A stretch of DNA of 64,000 nt from Hibiscus mutabilis. Lineage: Eukaryota > Streptophyta > Magnoliopsida > Malvales > Malvaceae. Location: the NCBI GenBank assembly GCA_019671005.1, contig JAGYYJ010001357.1, positions 1 through 64,000 of the forward strand, read 5' to 3'. The notes beneath the pieces are model-generated. The model was not told the DNA's origin. It saw only the letters and a program-made list of their open reading frames with translations, and did not search any database. A program made the translations under genes and the position numbers. Positions 18,235-30,483 of the stretch are shown here, one piece after another. Every line of letters starts with the position of its first letter. Within the stretch, counting starts at the first letter, position 1.

Positions 18235-20234
18235 AACAATATGGCCGCAAACTCGGTAGGAGTAAACTTTCGACATCAGCCTCAGAAATCCTCTGATGAG
18301 AGACAGATTTGAAGACCCATTTTGGAACATCAAAATGTGGTTTTAGCTAATGTTGGAATTGTCATGCACCCAAAATGTCTTATGAGAGCTAGAAAGTGGG
18401 AAGCATGGGGCTATGGGTTTCGGGCTGATTGTTCAGTAAGGATAACGAGGTTTGCTTGGTTGTCTTAATTTGCATAGATTGACCCAACCCATGTGAAAAA
18501 TCTCAATTTAGTTCCTTAATATTTGAAGATTAAGTGTTCCCTTCCAGTTCCAATCCTATTAAGAAAAAGTTTCACAACTTTGTCCCTCTCATGAATCATG
18601 CCACGCAGTGGAATCCGTAGACCTTTACACTGACGAGGATTAATTTCATAATTTAACTAGATTCCGACATGATAATATCACAATAAAATAAATACCAATT
18701 CGAGTTGAAAATTTTATCCGCTCAAACTCAGTTTAAACATTTAATTAAAAACATGTCTCTGATTCAATCCGGTTTAACATAAATTTCATTCGTCACGTTT
18801 TTTGTCAAAATAGAAAAAATATCAAATTATTTAATTTGATAATATAAAATAAAAATAAATGTCAAAATGATTTATTTTATGTGACATTTAAAAGCATTTA
18901 TGTTGATGATTATAAATCTTTCAAAAGAACATTGTTGATGGTTAGAATATTAAGTGGGTCAATGAGTGATTACGGGAAGAAGAGGAGTTTGGCAGTTTGT
19001 TTTGGGAAATTAAAGAAAGGAAGGGCATCCCCGCACATGGGGATCGGTTCATACAGAATCGTTGCTTTAGGGGGAGTCCTCAAAATTTTAATTGTTTCTT
19101 TGTGTTTGTTCGTCGGTTTTCAATGAATTTTCTTTTTATGTCAAAAAACACTTTTTCTCCTTACCTATGCATGTGGTAGGTTTTTGCCACTTCGTCCCTT
19201 AAATTAGATGAAAGCACACGAGCTTTGAATTTTGAAAGCTATATCAAGTCTCCTCGTGGTGTTCAGACTTACATCTTCACGCAAAAAGGTGTGAACAACT
19301 GAATTAAGCTTGTACTATAAGCGGCTAATTGCGCAAAGATTCACCGTGTATGCTTGCATGCATGTGCCATGGTTTAACGTCTTTAATGTTGACTTCAGTC
19401 ATTCAACCCTAGGTAATCTTCTAAGAAACATCCAAAATTTTGAAATATTACTATTTAAACTCTTCAATTTTTGAATGTTTTAAATTAAGCCTCTTCCTAA
19501 AAAAATTAAAAGTCCTCGTTAAATTTTGTAATTTTTAAATGTTTTAGTTAGATCCTTAGAAAACTTTAAATTAAAATGCTTCTATTTTTTAAAAAAGAAA
19601 TTACTACTTGCACTTGGTTGCCCAGAGTTACTTTGAGTGATATAACCATCATTGATCGAATCATATATATTACAAATACATTAGAAGCCGATAGAGAGTT
19701 TTAGTATAAGGATATCTGATATATATCATCAGTCAATGCTCTTTCTTAACCGGTAATTCAATCTTTTTAACTTTTATTTTTAGGTAACAATGATTAAAAT
19801 ATATTCTCCACTAGATATCAATCGTGTTCGTTTTGTCCGGTAACATTGACTAGAAATAAAAAAATAGGAGTAAGCAATAATTCATAGGTTTTTAATCAGC
19901 AATTCTCACATGACCATTTATAGGGTTCAGTGTATCAAAAACAAAATACATATTGAAACAAATATATGGAAATTGTCTTTTGTTATATTTGTTTCACTAT
20001 TATTATGCTACAAATATTATTATATAGTCAGCCTAAAGACATTTGGGAATTGCTTCACCAACCATCCACTACATATAACAGCAGACACACAGCCTTGTAA
20101 TTATCACACTTGAATTGAAGGGCACTTCCGATTCCCCCCTTTTCCAGAAGGCCTAATTTTTCTCTATTCTCAAAGTAAAGCCAATCCCAAACAGCCAAAC
20201 ACTATATCTTTTTCTCAGTTAATTTTCCGGGAAA
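18235..20234. other. Intergenic region upstream of SAUR
   Basis: AT-rich with no recognised gene. The final part (about 20100-20234) is the SAUR leader region. Open frames at 18881-19179 overlap in two frames and show no recognisable domain. Confidence 0.4.
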
Positions 20235-20543
20235 ATGTCGGCGGGGTGCAGTAAAATCCGCCACATTGTGAGGCTTCGACAAATGCTGCGGCGGTGGAGG
20301 AACAAGTCCCGCATGTCTGCCGGCCGCATCCCACCCGATGTTCCGACTGGACACGTTGCAGTTTGCGTTGGGACGAGTTGCAGAAGATTCGTGGTGCACG
20401 CCACCTACCTGAACCATCCCGTCTTTAAGAAACTCCTAGTCCAAGCCGAAGAAGAGTATGGCTTTACCAACCAAGGCCCATTGGCGATTCCCTGCGACGA
20501 GTCCGTTTTCGAAGAAGTGATCCGGTTCATATCTCGCTCGTAG
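20235..20543 (+). CDS. SAUR-family auxin-responsive protein, possibly C-terminally truncated
   Basis: 102 residues, single exon as usual for SAURs (small proteins that inhibit PP2C.D phosphatases and so raise plasma-membrane H+-ATPase activity and cell expansion). N-terminal basic region (IRHIVRLRQMLRRWRNKSRM), then the SAUR core: PPDVPTGHVAVCVGTSCRRF, YLNHPVFKKLLVQAEEEYGF, GPLAIPCDESVFEEVIRFIS. The frame ends at TAG 20541-20543 after ISRS. The same frame then stays open to 20744 and reads SGQSGKLVNTEDLKGNYVG and TGPLLRGF. This resembles the C-terminal extension of SAURs of this subgroup, so the TAG may be a premature stop replacing Glu. The conserved core is complete, so activity is possible. 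Confidence 0.85.
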   Translation: MSAGCSKIRHIVRLRQMLRRWRNKSRMSAGRIPPDVPTGHVAVCVGTSCRRFVVHATYLNHPVFKKLLVQAEEEYGFTNQGPLAIPCDESVFEEVIRFISRS

Positions 20544-20744
20544 TCAGGACAGTCCGGTAAGTTGGTGAACACCGAAGACTTAAAAGGGAACTACGTGGGA
20601 AGGACTAAGTTCGATGAGTGGACAGAAACTGGACCGTTACTTCGTGGGTTTAAAGAAAAAATGGGAAGAGAAAGGCCAGATTTTTTACTCAGTTTCCCGA
20701 GAGCCCCAAGTGAACAATTAACAATACGCTCCCGAAACCATTGA

Positions 20745-23700
20745 GTTGGATGGGGTTTTTACTTTTACTTTTAAAATTTCTTGTAATTGGGGACTGGAGG
20801 AGTTAGGTAATGTAAAATGGCTTCGGAGAATGCATGGAGAATGGAGATGGCATAAAAGGCGGGTGAATTATCCGCCGAGTCGTCCCGGTTCAAGTCGGCA
20901 AAAGAAAAAGGTTAAAGACTCTAACAGCTGAATTCATGAAAGAAAAAATTGATAATACTGTTAAAATAAAAATTCTGTTATCGAAGTAAAAAAGAGATAT
21001 TACTATCGATGATATTTTTTAAAATCACGCTATTTAGTTTATTGATTTACTAATTAAAAGCTGATGCACAATCTAGTTACTTCGTTCATAACACCGTTCA
21101 ATAATATTTGTTTTCATTATAGCACCTTTATTTACATAATAATAATAGCATCTGTTTTCAACTCCTTGTCATATCATATTTAACGACATAAATCTAATAA
21201 TTTTCTTGACCAATTAACTAATTTCTAACTGAACTAACTTTGGTATTGTCAAAAAACGAACTAACTTTGATGGTAGATCAATTAACTAAACTAATTTAAT
21301 TCTTTGACGAGGATGCTAACAACAACAACAATAATAATAAATTTGTTCGGTCTCAATTAATCATGTTTGAACCGAACTTTGAATACTTCTATCATCCTTT
21401 ATATAATTCAAATAACATAATCAGTTTATATCTCTATTTCAATACAAAAATTTTATTTCCTTCACGGAAAAGGATAAAACCTATAATTATCCATTTTGAT
21501 TTTCATTAGTCACAAATGTACCGTAACGTTTAATGTATAAATAACTAATTAATTAAATTGAAATATATTACACACTTTAAAATTTCAAATTTCAAATAAT
21601 TATAAAAAATGCCAATTGAAATAAAGTTAATGCTAATGAAAGAGTTAATGGTCTATATTTATATGAAACCCAATACAGCCCAAAGTTGGATTGTAATCTA
21701 CCCATATTGGCTATTCGAGTTCTGAATCCCAATCAATAGGAAAACACCCGCAAGAAAGCCCATTGTAAGATGTCACATTGTTGAATTCAAGAAAGCTTTA
21801 ATATAACTATTGCATCTTTCTGGCTGCTTATTAGTTATTACTCACTATTAGTATTTAGTGCGACTTATTGTCATAAAACTTGTTGATTCAAGAGTCTATT
21901 AATAAATAGTTTATTAAATATATAGTTATGAGATGTTTATTAAACGATTACATGTAAAATATTTCTTTCGTTTGATCATTTCAAGCAACAAAAGAACTGT
22001 GAAGTGTGAAGTGAAGCATAGCGTTTTTCGCTCTAAATTGTGTCCTCATAGTCTTAGACAGTGAGACTGACCATTTTTCCATTATTATCTTATCTTCCAG
22101 CAAAATTTATGAAGTGTTTGTCGAAAAAGGTGTTGTCAGATAATTAATATGCAGGTTTGATGAGCTTTATTGCAAAACCGAAAGGCTCGGGTCATCCATG
22201 GACGAGAGAGATTTTTTCCCCCTTCTGTCCTCTTGGGCTCGCATCTCAAAACTCCAGGCATTGCTTATCGAATGCAAACTGATTCAAGCAAGCGGCAAGT
22301 CCAGAGCTGTATTTCTCTGCTCTGTTATTCACAGCGAAAACAGAGGCCAATGGGCATAGGCAACTTGCACCGGGACTCCCATAAGAAAAAAAATATTAAT
22401 TTAACAGAGACAAGTGCAACAACCCCAATAGATTTGATGAAACAAAGAACAGTAATTGGGTTTGGAGTGTAATTAACTAATGATTGTTTTCTGAATCCAT
22501 TATAAGTCTTCATGGAGAAGAAAACTTCAAGTTTGTAATGATTTCTTGTTTTCTTCTTAGAAAAGACTTTACTAGAAGTTCATTATTGTGGAGGTTGACC
22601 AAAGAGAATGGCCTATTCAGCTCCAAGTCTTTTCTTTGTCTTGGTCAAAACAATCATAAATCACCAATAGGAGGGGCTCAAACCCAGATTTGAACCTTTT
22701 GAGTTTTGAAGCATGAATTGATTTTTAGTCAAAGTTTTTTTTTTAACAAAATGCTACTATTCATAAGAATATGTCGTTTAATTCAGTCAAAATTTGCATC
22801 CAATAGTGTTTTGATTTAATAACTTTTACCATTTGGTTTTCAATAATTACATCTGAGTGGTTCTAATCTTTTAATTTCTATAAGCAATTTTATAATTTAT
22901 ATTATTGATGCATAGAGAAAGTTGTGACATTTTGTGATAGTTCATTTAAAACAGAGATATAAGAAAGGAAAAGGTTTGGGTTGATGAAAGTGTTTGGGAT
23001 GCTGAGTCGTAATCCTCCAATAATTAAAAAAAAAAAAGCTCACATTACATCTAAGAATTGAATTTAATTAGTCAAACGATTTGATTTTATATGTATAGAT
23101 AAAATAACAGCAGGATAAGATTATAAGTGCGTCTTCTTTAGTTGGGTTACGAACAAATTTTTTATCGATAGAAGGATGTAACTGTTGGTTAAAAGGTTGA
23201 CTAAGGGTCCATCTGTAATGATTCTTCACTGCTCGTTAAAAGTCAAAAGTCTAATTGCAGAAAAGCTGGATTTTTCAGCTGTGGCTGAATGTTGGTTTGA
23301 ACATTAAATTCGGTGGAAAAAATGTGAGAAAATATCCATTCACCACCAGAAATTATTACATAGTTCCGGTTCACTACGTCAATTATAGTCTCATCTAATA
23401 AAATTTATTTATTTAATGACACATAGAAAAAATGTGAAGATTCATCTTAAAAAAAGAATGAGGTGAAAAATTATTATTGAATGAGACCATAGATGACATG
23501 GTGAGGTAGTCTCATCTAATATTTTTTCGTTCAACGCGCACAAAATACATGTTCGGTGTTATTTATCCGTCTAATACTTTTAACGACCGTTGAAGAAGTA
23601 TTGCTAAATGCAGCCTAAGTGATGTATCTTCTCACCAAGATGTGTAATAGTATTCACAACAGGTTAAGATATTGTTTCTTTTGCTTGCAATATATTTTGT

Positions 23701-24202
23701 TGGAGTAATACTTAATAGCAGGAAGAAGTTTTTGAACCACCCTTGTTGGTGGTAGGAGTAGGCATCGAGGATAGTAGTTGCTCTTTCCATGATGTATGGA
23801 TGGATGAAAAGGCTTCAAAAGCCTACATATGGGTGAGCCAATTGCAACATGTCAACGCTACACCTGCAGCCTACAGTGCTGCCCACCTCCCAACATAAGT
23901 GGCTGCCCTGCTTCTCTATCCTACAGCTCCGACTTGCTACAATTTGAAAATATTTTTAGAAAGACAATAGAAAACAGTGAAATAATTACAACATTGAGTG
24001 GAGCAGCTAACGTCAAAACAAGGTGGCGGCGGCAACAGGGGTCGATGAATCCACGAAAATATTATCAGCCAGCCATGCAAACTTTATTTTGAATCTAGCT
24101 TTATAAGGCCTTTATTTATCCACGTTATTATCATGGAATTTTGAAACTCTTTATTTTCTTTTCCTTTCCTTTTTTACAATTTTGAATAGTCAATTTTTTA
24201 TA
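20745..24202. other. Long AT-rich intergenic region
   Basis: About 3.5 kb. Open frames of up to 100 codons (for example 22170-22472) are compositionally non-coding and show no recognisable domain. No terminal repeats or RNA genes were found. Confidence 0.45.
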
Positions 24203-25692
24203 GGGCAAAATATTAAAATAGTCACTGAATTTTATTTAAAAATATAAAATAATAATTAAACTTTTAAAAGTTATAAAATGACAATTAAACTTTTAATCTT
24301 GTTACAAAACGGTAATTCGACCGATAGTTCACTTGACCACGTTAGTTCACATTAAATTTAATGGGTAATTTCTCTTTTGGTCCCTCAATCCCCTTCCCCT
24401 TCTCTCCACCCTCCCCCTCTTCATTTCTCTGTAACTCCTGTTTCATTCCCTTGGGATGACAATGGAAATCCCTGAAAGCGACCCCTCCACTGCACAAACT
24501 CATCAGTACATGCAGCAGTCATCGATGTCCACAAGAAAACACATTTATCATCTACAATTTCGAATACTCGTCGAGCAAAGACAACGTCGCCACACTTTGC
24601 ATACATGTTAAGAACCAAGTTGTTGATCGGAGCTTCACCATCATATCCGGTTTTTAGAACAAGAGAATGACTGATGATGCCATTAACAAATTCCCTGCTT
24701 CTACACAACCCGAAGGGATCTTAACAAACAGCACCATACCCATTTGCCCCATTCTATTAAAAAGATTGAGTGCTTCCCCAACATTCCCATCACTTACATA
24801 ACCACTAATCATAGTAGTCCATGGAAGGATTGATCTTTCATCCATTGTATCAAAAACGGAATGAGCACCGTCAATTAAACCAAATTTAACATACATATTC
24901 ACAACCGAATTCGCCAAAGGTATCTCGCATTGCAGCAATCCGAGTTTAAACACGCAACAGTGCATTGATAAGTCGAGTCGACGATCGATTAAAGCTGCTA
25001 TAACACTAATAAAAGTGGAAGCACTCATCTCAAAACCTAGAACCCAAATTTCTTTCAACAAATTCATCGCTTCCATCACACGGGGACAACGACAATAAGC
25101 AGAAATTATAGTATTCCAACTAACAACATTTAACAAATTCCGGGCAGAATGCAAATCAGAGCATTTCAAGTATATAACGAGAAGAGATGCTTGTACGAAG
25201 ATGTCTTCTGGAAACCGAGCTGAAGCACGTCGGCGTGGAGCTTTATGTCATCCCGAAGACAAGTAAGGGCAGCACAGGCTTTGAAGAGTAATGGGAAAGT
25301 AAAGCTATTGCCATGGGCATTAGTGTTTCGTAACATTGAAGAATAGATTTTGAGGGTGTCAGCGAAATCGCCATTGTTAGTTGAGTTTCTGATTTTCAAG
25401 TTTAACAGATAAAGAGTGGGGCTTCTTTGATGTTATTGATTTTCAAGTTTAACTTATTTTCAAGTCTAAATAGAGAAAACGAAACGATAAGGGGGAGGAC
25501 GGTAGAGAGATGGGTAAGGGGAGGAGGGACCAAAAAAGAAATTACCCAATAAATTTTAATGCAAACTAACGTCGGCAAAGTGAACTAACGGCGTAACAAA
25601 ATCCAAAGTTTTAATATTAGTAATTTTTAAAAGTTTGATTATCATTTTATATTTTTAGACAAAGTTTAATGATCGTTTTCGTATTTTATCTT
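24203..25692. mobile_element. TIR element enclosing a PPR gene fragment (Pack-MULE-like)
   Basis: Imperfect terminal inverted repeats of about 200 bp (24203-24420 and 25480-25692) face each other. Matching blocks include GGGTAATTTCTCTTTTGGTC against GGGTAATTTCTTTTTTGGTC, and TTAAAAATATAAAAT against CTAAAAATATAAAAT. The whole interior is a disabled PPR gene fragment on the minus strand. Long TIRs plus captured host coding sequence is the hallmark of Mutator-like Pack-MULEs. I could not define an exact target-site duplication because both flanks are T-rich, so the class is inferred. Confidence 0.6.
24421..25399 (-). pseudogene. Pentatricopeptide-repeat (PLS-type) protein fragment
   Basis: PPR proteins bind organelle RNAs through tandem 35-residue helical hairpins. 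Typical repeat motifs appear in order but in shifting frames: SFTFPLLFKACAALTCL, KLHADVLQLGFQ, VVSWNTIISAYCRC with EAMNLLKE, FISVIAAL, NSVVNMYVKFGLIDGAHSVF, WTTMISGYVSDGNVGEALNL and NLVLNMYAKCGDVVFARRVF. Breaks occur at about 25166-25200 (stop and frameshift) and about 24660-24700. Neither an organelle-targeting N-terminus nor an E/DYW C-terminus is present. The fragment fills the space between the two inverted repeats, consistent with gene capture. Confidence 0.85.
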
Positions 25693-26434
25693 TTTTTTTC
25701 TAATTTATCTTAATTTTTAATAACTTTTACATAAGAAAAAGGGAATTTTGCTATTAATGAGTATTAAACCAACGACCTAGCTGTGATAGATGTATAGAGC
25801 TTTGGAGGGGAGCAATTGCACCCTCATTTTGGGGAATTTTTTTAAATTTAATGTTAATTTTCCCTTAACAATTTAATTTAATGTATAAAATAGGAAAAAA
25901 TTGAAAATTTGCATACCCATTTAAGAAAAAAATATTTTGAACATTATTCTTGAATTTTTAGATCCGTCACTACAACTTAAGAAAATGAGATGTCAACTGA
26001 GAGCTTTAACAATCTGCTCTAGAAATTGTTGACTAATTTACCTTAAACTATTTGTGTTTTACTATCACTTTTTACATTTAATTTTTCTTTAGTTTGTTTT
26101 GATCTTTAATTTTTTAACACATTATTTTATCAGAGATTTTTTATTTTTATTATAAAAAACATATAACACTCTAGAAACATGCCACACAAATTTATTTTAA
26201 AATAAAAATTATAAAAATCATCAAACAATATCTTTGGAATCCAAAATTTTCCAATTTTTTGAAATTTAAAATATTTTTTCTGGATTATTTAGATTTTAAA
26301 GATTTTTATTTTTTTTATTCTAATATATTTTTGTGTCATGGGATATGTTTCTAAAGTATCACATGTTTTTCTACAACATAAATTGAGATTTTAATGTCAA
26401 ACTTAAGCGAAAAAAATCTTTAAATATTGTGTTA
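25693..26434. other. AT-rich spacer
   Basis: No open frame or structured element could be supported. The last 9 bases (26426-26434) are the left target-site duplication of the next MITE. Confidence 0.4.
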
Positions 26435-26671
26435 GTAAAAAACTTTGATACACGGGCCGTGTAAACTAATGTTTACATGTGCCTTTTAATTTAGGGGTTT
26501 AAGGTTTAGGTTGTAAGGTTTAGAATTTAAGGTTACTATTTAGAATTTAGTGTATAAGGTTTAGGATTTAGTTTTTTAGGGTTAGTAATTTAGGATTTGG
26601 GTTTTTATAGTGTAAATACACAAGGATGTGTAAAATTAATTTTACACAGCCTGTGTATTAAAGTTTTACCC
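26435..26671. mobile_element. Mutator-like MITE with TTTAGGG-like interior (copy 1)
   Basis: A 237-bp element flanked by a perfect 9-bp duplication ATTGTGTTA (26426-26434 and 26672-26680). The ends are inverted: GTAAAAAACTTTGATACAC on the left, GGGTAAAACTTTAATACAC read inward from the right. A 9-bp duplication is diagnostic of Mutator-superfamily transposition. The interior is a run of degenerate TTTAGGG/TTTAAGG words. Related copies lie at 51537-51720 and 59541-59745. Confidence 0.75.
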
Positions 26672-26680
26672 ATTGTGTTA

Positions 26681-27970
26681 TATCTAGGAAAAATTTTATA
26701 TGCAATCCGAACCGTTAGTTTATGAGTCATCACTTCACTCCAATATATAGTAATGTAGAGATCTATTAATTGGTCAAAAATGCTTATGTTGTACTATCTT
26801 ATGTGGGTTTGAATCTAAGTATTTATCTTTAAAATATAATTAACTCTGTATTTACTAAAAAAATAGTAATATAACAAGATTTCTTCTTTGTGGGCCCGCC
26901 AAATGGATGTCAAATGTTGATTGGTGACATATATTGTATACATCAAATGACCAGTTACAATTTGGTCATTGAGACGTTAATTTCCATTACACTAATGACA
27001 TGGCACGTCAAGATAAAGGGTTAATTTCTAATTTGACCTTGAATTTTAAGGAAGTTAACATTTCAGTGATTAAATTATAAATAATCGATAATGTAAGTGA
27101 CCAAATCATAAGTTTTGAAAGCTGGGTAGCCTAAACTAAAAAACCAAACAAAAGCGACATAGTTAAAAAAAAAGAGCTGTATTTGATGGAATCAAGTGGA
27201 CAAAAATAGATGGTTTACAGAGTCCAACCTGAATAAGCTGCTGAGAAGACTCTGCAGTCTGCACGCATGTTGTGGGAAAAGAACTGAAACTTGCATAGCA
27301 ATTAGGATTGCAAATTGGAAAACCAGAAACGAGAATCGATCAAAGTAGCTAACTTTAACCTAAACTTGAACTTATGAAAGTGTGGTTACAATTTACAGAA
27401 CAAAGCAAGTTGTTACATTTGTTTTTAGTTTTTAATTTCCTTTCTTAGTCCTTTTGGTATTGGTTCGTGATCTCTGCCAAAACATTCCAATGACATCAAT
27501 CTGTCCGTTAGTTACGGTTATTTTTAATAGCCGTTTTACCGTTGAGTGTTGAATTAATCAAAAACATAAATAAACAATAAACCCGAGGGCCGAGACTAGG
27601 AGGCAAAACCCTGAAAACTGGCGACCGTGTGTCTAACTCTGAAAACAGATAATTGGAGAGCGTGCGAGAACAAAGATGCAAAGAAAATAAATAATACAAG
27701 GAAACAAGATAGGTGGAACAATGGGTAACGCCAAATATCCTTGATATTAGTCCCCTTTTCTCACAGAGTCACTGGGTACATTAGCGGTTGATATACAAGT
27801 CTAAAACCCACATAGATTAAATACTAATATTTATGGGGTTTCGGGTTAGAGTTAAAAAAAACGAAAAAAAAGATAATAAGGAGAAATCCTAATCAGAGAA
27901 GCAATGAAGCAGCTTCATCTTAATCGTATTCGTAATCCCCAAACACTGTTTCATATATTTTTCTTCCCTT
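26681..27970. other. Spacer downstream of the minus-strand SAUR
   Basis: Nothing recognisable except probable 3' UTR near 27850-27970. Scattered phrases resemble degraded TIR-element ends (about 26950-27110) without a matching partner. Confidence 0.4.
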
Positions 27971-28288
27971 TCAATTGAGCGTGGACGTCAGAGACTGGAA
28001 AACATCTTCTTCACAAGGAATGGTGAGTCCCCTCTCGTGATCAAACCCAAATTCTTCTTCAGCTTGATGAAGCAAGCTCTGAAACTCCGGTCGGTTCAAG
28101 AAAGAGACGGGAACAATGTATCTGCTTCTGTTCCCACCCACATATACCACGAAATGACCTTTCGGTACATCCAAGGGGAGCCCTTGCTCATCGTCGTAGC
28201 TTTGTTTCTTTCCTAAGCTGGAGCACCTTTTCAGGATTTGCTTGATGACTGCTGTTTGAGGCAACTTGTTTGATTTTCTGATAGCCAT
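27971..28288 (-). CDS. SAUR49/50-like auxin-responsive protein
   Basis: 105 residues, one exon, intact. N-terminus MAIRKSNKLPQTAVIKQILK is nearly that of Arabidopsis SAUR49 (At4g34750). The SAUR core follows: LPLDVPKGHFVVYVGGNRSR, YIVPVSFLNRPEFQSLLHQA, EEEFGFDHERGLTIPCEEDV, FQSLTSTLN. Full family length with the usual short C-terminus. A TATA box lies about 105 bp upstream. It likely acts in auxin- and light-regulated elongation by restraining PP2C.D phosphatases. It belongs to a different subgroup from the SAUR at 20235. Confidence 0.93.
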   Translation of the reverse strand: MAIRKSNKLPQTAVIKQILKRCSSLGKKQSYDDEQGLPLDVPKGHFVVYVGGNRSRYIVPVSFLNRPEFQSLLHQAEEEFGFDHERGLTIPCEEDVFQSLTSTLN

Positions 28289-28389
28289 GTTCTTCGAATT
28301 GCTAGCGTAAAAACTTATGGGGTTTAGATTTGAGAGAAGAGTTTAGAGAGTTGAGCTGAGAGATTGAAGAAGGTTGGAAGGGAAGGGGG

Positions 28390-28401
28390 ATATATATATA
28401 C
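28390..28401 (-). promoter_or_regulatory. TATA box of the SAUR49/50-like gene
   Basis: An alternating TATATATATA run about 105 bp before the ATG on the minus strand: the only TATA-like site at suitable distance. Confidence 0.5.
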
Positions 28402-29523
28402 ATATAGTTATATGGTTAGGTAATAGAGTTTGAAAACGATGGAGAAACAAATTCATGTGACGTTGTGGCCTTGTGGGGACAGAGGACGGACCATGGGTGT
28501 TTTGGGGGTTTGTGTGAGTTAACAGGACATCCCTCAAGACAACCTCATTGGGATTACTCCAACTTGTTGGCTGTTGCCCTCCCAAAAGACATCATGGTCC
28601 ATCTCGCTCTCTTGGGCTTCAAACCTTCCCTATTCTACTCCTCTTTATTACATTAGGACAAGCCCGCCCCTTCATTTCCCTATAATTTTGGTTTGTATGG
28701 GTTAGCTAAAGGGTAACATTATTCCTCCTAAATGACCTGAGTAGCATAATTTATATTTACATGCATTCTACAAAACGCCTTAACAATTAAAAAAAAGGTG
28801 ACATTGGGAGCAGAGAAACTGCCCCACAGGACCATACAGTGTTGAAAGATAAGGGCAGATCAAGAGGAGAAGACATTGGCTGTTCCGAACATAATCCCAT
28901 GCTCATTTCAAATACTAAAAACTTCAGCACGTGTGATTGTTTGATATAATTCGAGCACATTTGAATCTGATATGCTTCCAGCTGCATTAATCATGCAGCA
29001 AGAAAATAATCCAAGAGTTTCTTTTTGTGGAAGATCTCTTGGTATATGAATATTTATAGACTTCGGTAATGGTGGTCCTTGAGCTAGGCTGGCAGATCGC
29101 ACTACCGAACATGAGCATAGTCGTAATCAGATCATAAATTTGGAATTAAATGAGAACCACTTGCTCTTCTATATCTACTCTTCCTTAAGATCCATGGCAG
29201 TGGCACCACCAACTCTCTCTCTATTCTCCCCATGTTCTAAGGTCCAGAAAGAGCCACAGGTGGTCTCGGTTTCTATCCACGTCATGCTCTGGTTATTTCT
29301 TTGTTACGGCAACGTACGTCCTGCGCTGTACCCTTTTGGAAATCTTCCCCTCCGTTTTAAACATATCTGCATGTAGTTATTATCATTATTATCAGTAATG
29401 TTTTTATGTGGTAGAGTAGACACGGCATTAGTACATTGATCGTACATGAATTTGGTTGTGCAATTAATGTTTTTAGAGCATAAAACCTTTTTTTTTATTA
29501 AAAGGATGGTTATCACCATGTGC
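28402..29523. other. Spacer
   Basis: SAUR promoter region plus sequence with several short open frames (for example 28908-29102 minus) that I do not recognise. Nothing further can be supported. Confidence 0.4.
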
Positions 29524-30483
29524 TTCATTAAACCCTTAGACCTAGTTGGAGAAAAAAGTACACATGAGAATAATTACAAGGTTACGAGTAACACATTAAG
29601 CAAGGAGCGAAGATGCTAAACAAAATTAACACAATCCAAAAGACAGCCAACACAGTTACGTCTGATCAACAACCAATAACGGCTCCACTTTAGGAGGAGG
29701 GGAAGTATGAAGGATCTCACCCAAAGGCAATCCTCGAGACAAGCCAACCAATCTATCCCCAACCATATTCGCCTCCCTAAGAACATGGGAGACCATCACA
29801 CTCCAATCCTGAGCCATGAAATCTTTTATCCTTTGAACTAAGGTTCTGCCTCGTAACGCCAAAGACTTTATCACGAATAATCCGAATCACAGTGACATTA
29901 CCAACCTCCAAATCAACATTTTTATAACCTAATTTTCATGCATGGAACAAGGCATTGTAGGCTGCACAAAGTTCCGCCAATAGAACCGAACACGAGCCTA
30001 TACTCATAGAGAATTCAAAGAGCCAAACACCCGCTGCATCAAGAAAACACCTCCTACTGACGCCATGTTATGAGGACCCCCAACCACCTCATCAGCATTA
30101 ATCTTCACTCTCCCATACACAGGTTTTGCCCAGCCCATACTCGGCGCAACCTGTCCATGCATCCTACTCCTTGGTTGTTCGGCATTCAAACACTCGTCCC
30201 TAAGCTGGTGACAAAAACCCATCACATCACTTAACCCCACGCGGCCATCATTAAAAATAAACGAGCAACAGTATTTTCACAAAGCCCAACAGGTGACCGC
30301 AAACAACATTCTCCATTTCGGCTCAGGCGATAGCCTTTGTCCAACTTTCTTAAGGTTCAATTCAAACCGTTTATTAAAAGGTTGGTGAAGAAAATCTTGT
30401 AATCTGTTTGGGTGGATAAATTGTGACCAAACACGATGCGTATATCTGTATAATTTCTTCGTATCCCCAACGTCCACAATCAA
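29524..30483 (-). mobile_element. LINE 3' fragment (zf-RVT to RNase H)
   Basis: The minus strand reads, with stops and frameshifts, the end of a plant L1-type ORF2: VWSQFIHPNRLQDFLHQPFN and WRMLFAVTCWALWKY (post-RT linker), GRVKINADEVVGG followed by ASVGGVF (start of RNase H) and WSVMVSHVLREANMVGDRLV (end of RNase H). The tail at 29524-29590 matches the tail of the LINE relic at 50880, so both belong to one family. No RT domain is left; it is a 5'-truncated, dead copy. Confidence 0.8.

Noticed and set aside
18106..18333. 75-codon minus-strand open frame upstream of the snoRNAs
   Set aside because: It overlaps the TATA box and Site II element of the snoRNA promoter and has no recognisable domain.
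22170..22472. 100-codon plus-strand open frame
   Set aside because: No domain, no splice or promoter context, composition like the surrounding spacer.
26490..26600. Interstitial telomeric repeat
   Set aside because: The TTTAGGG-like words are degenerate and lie within a MITE with its own ends and 9-bp duplication.
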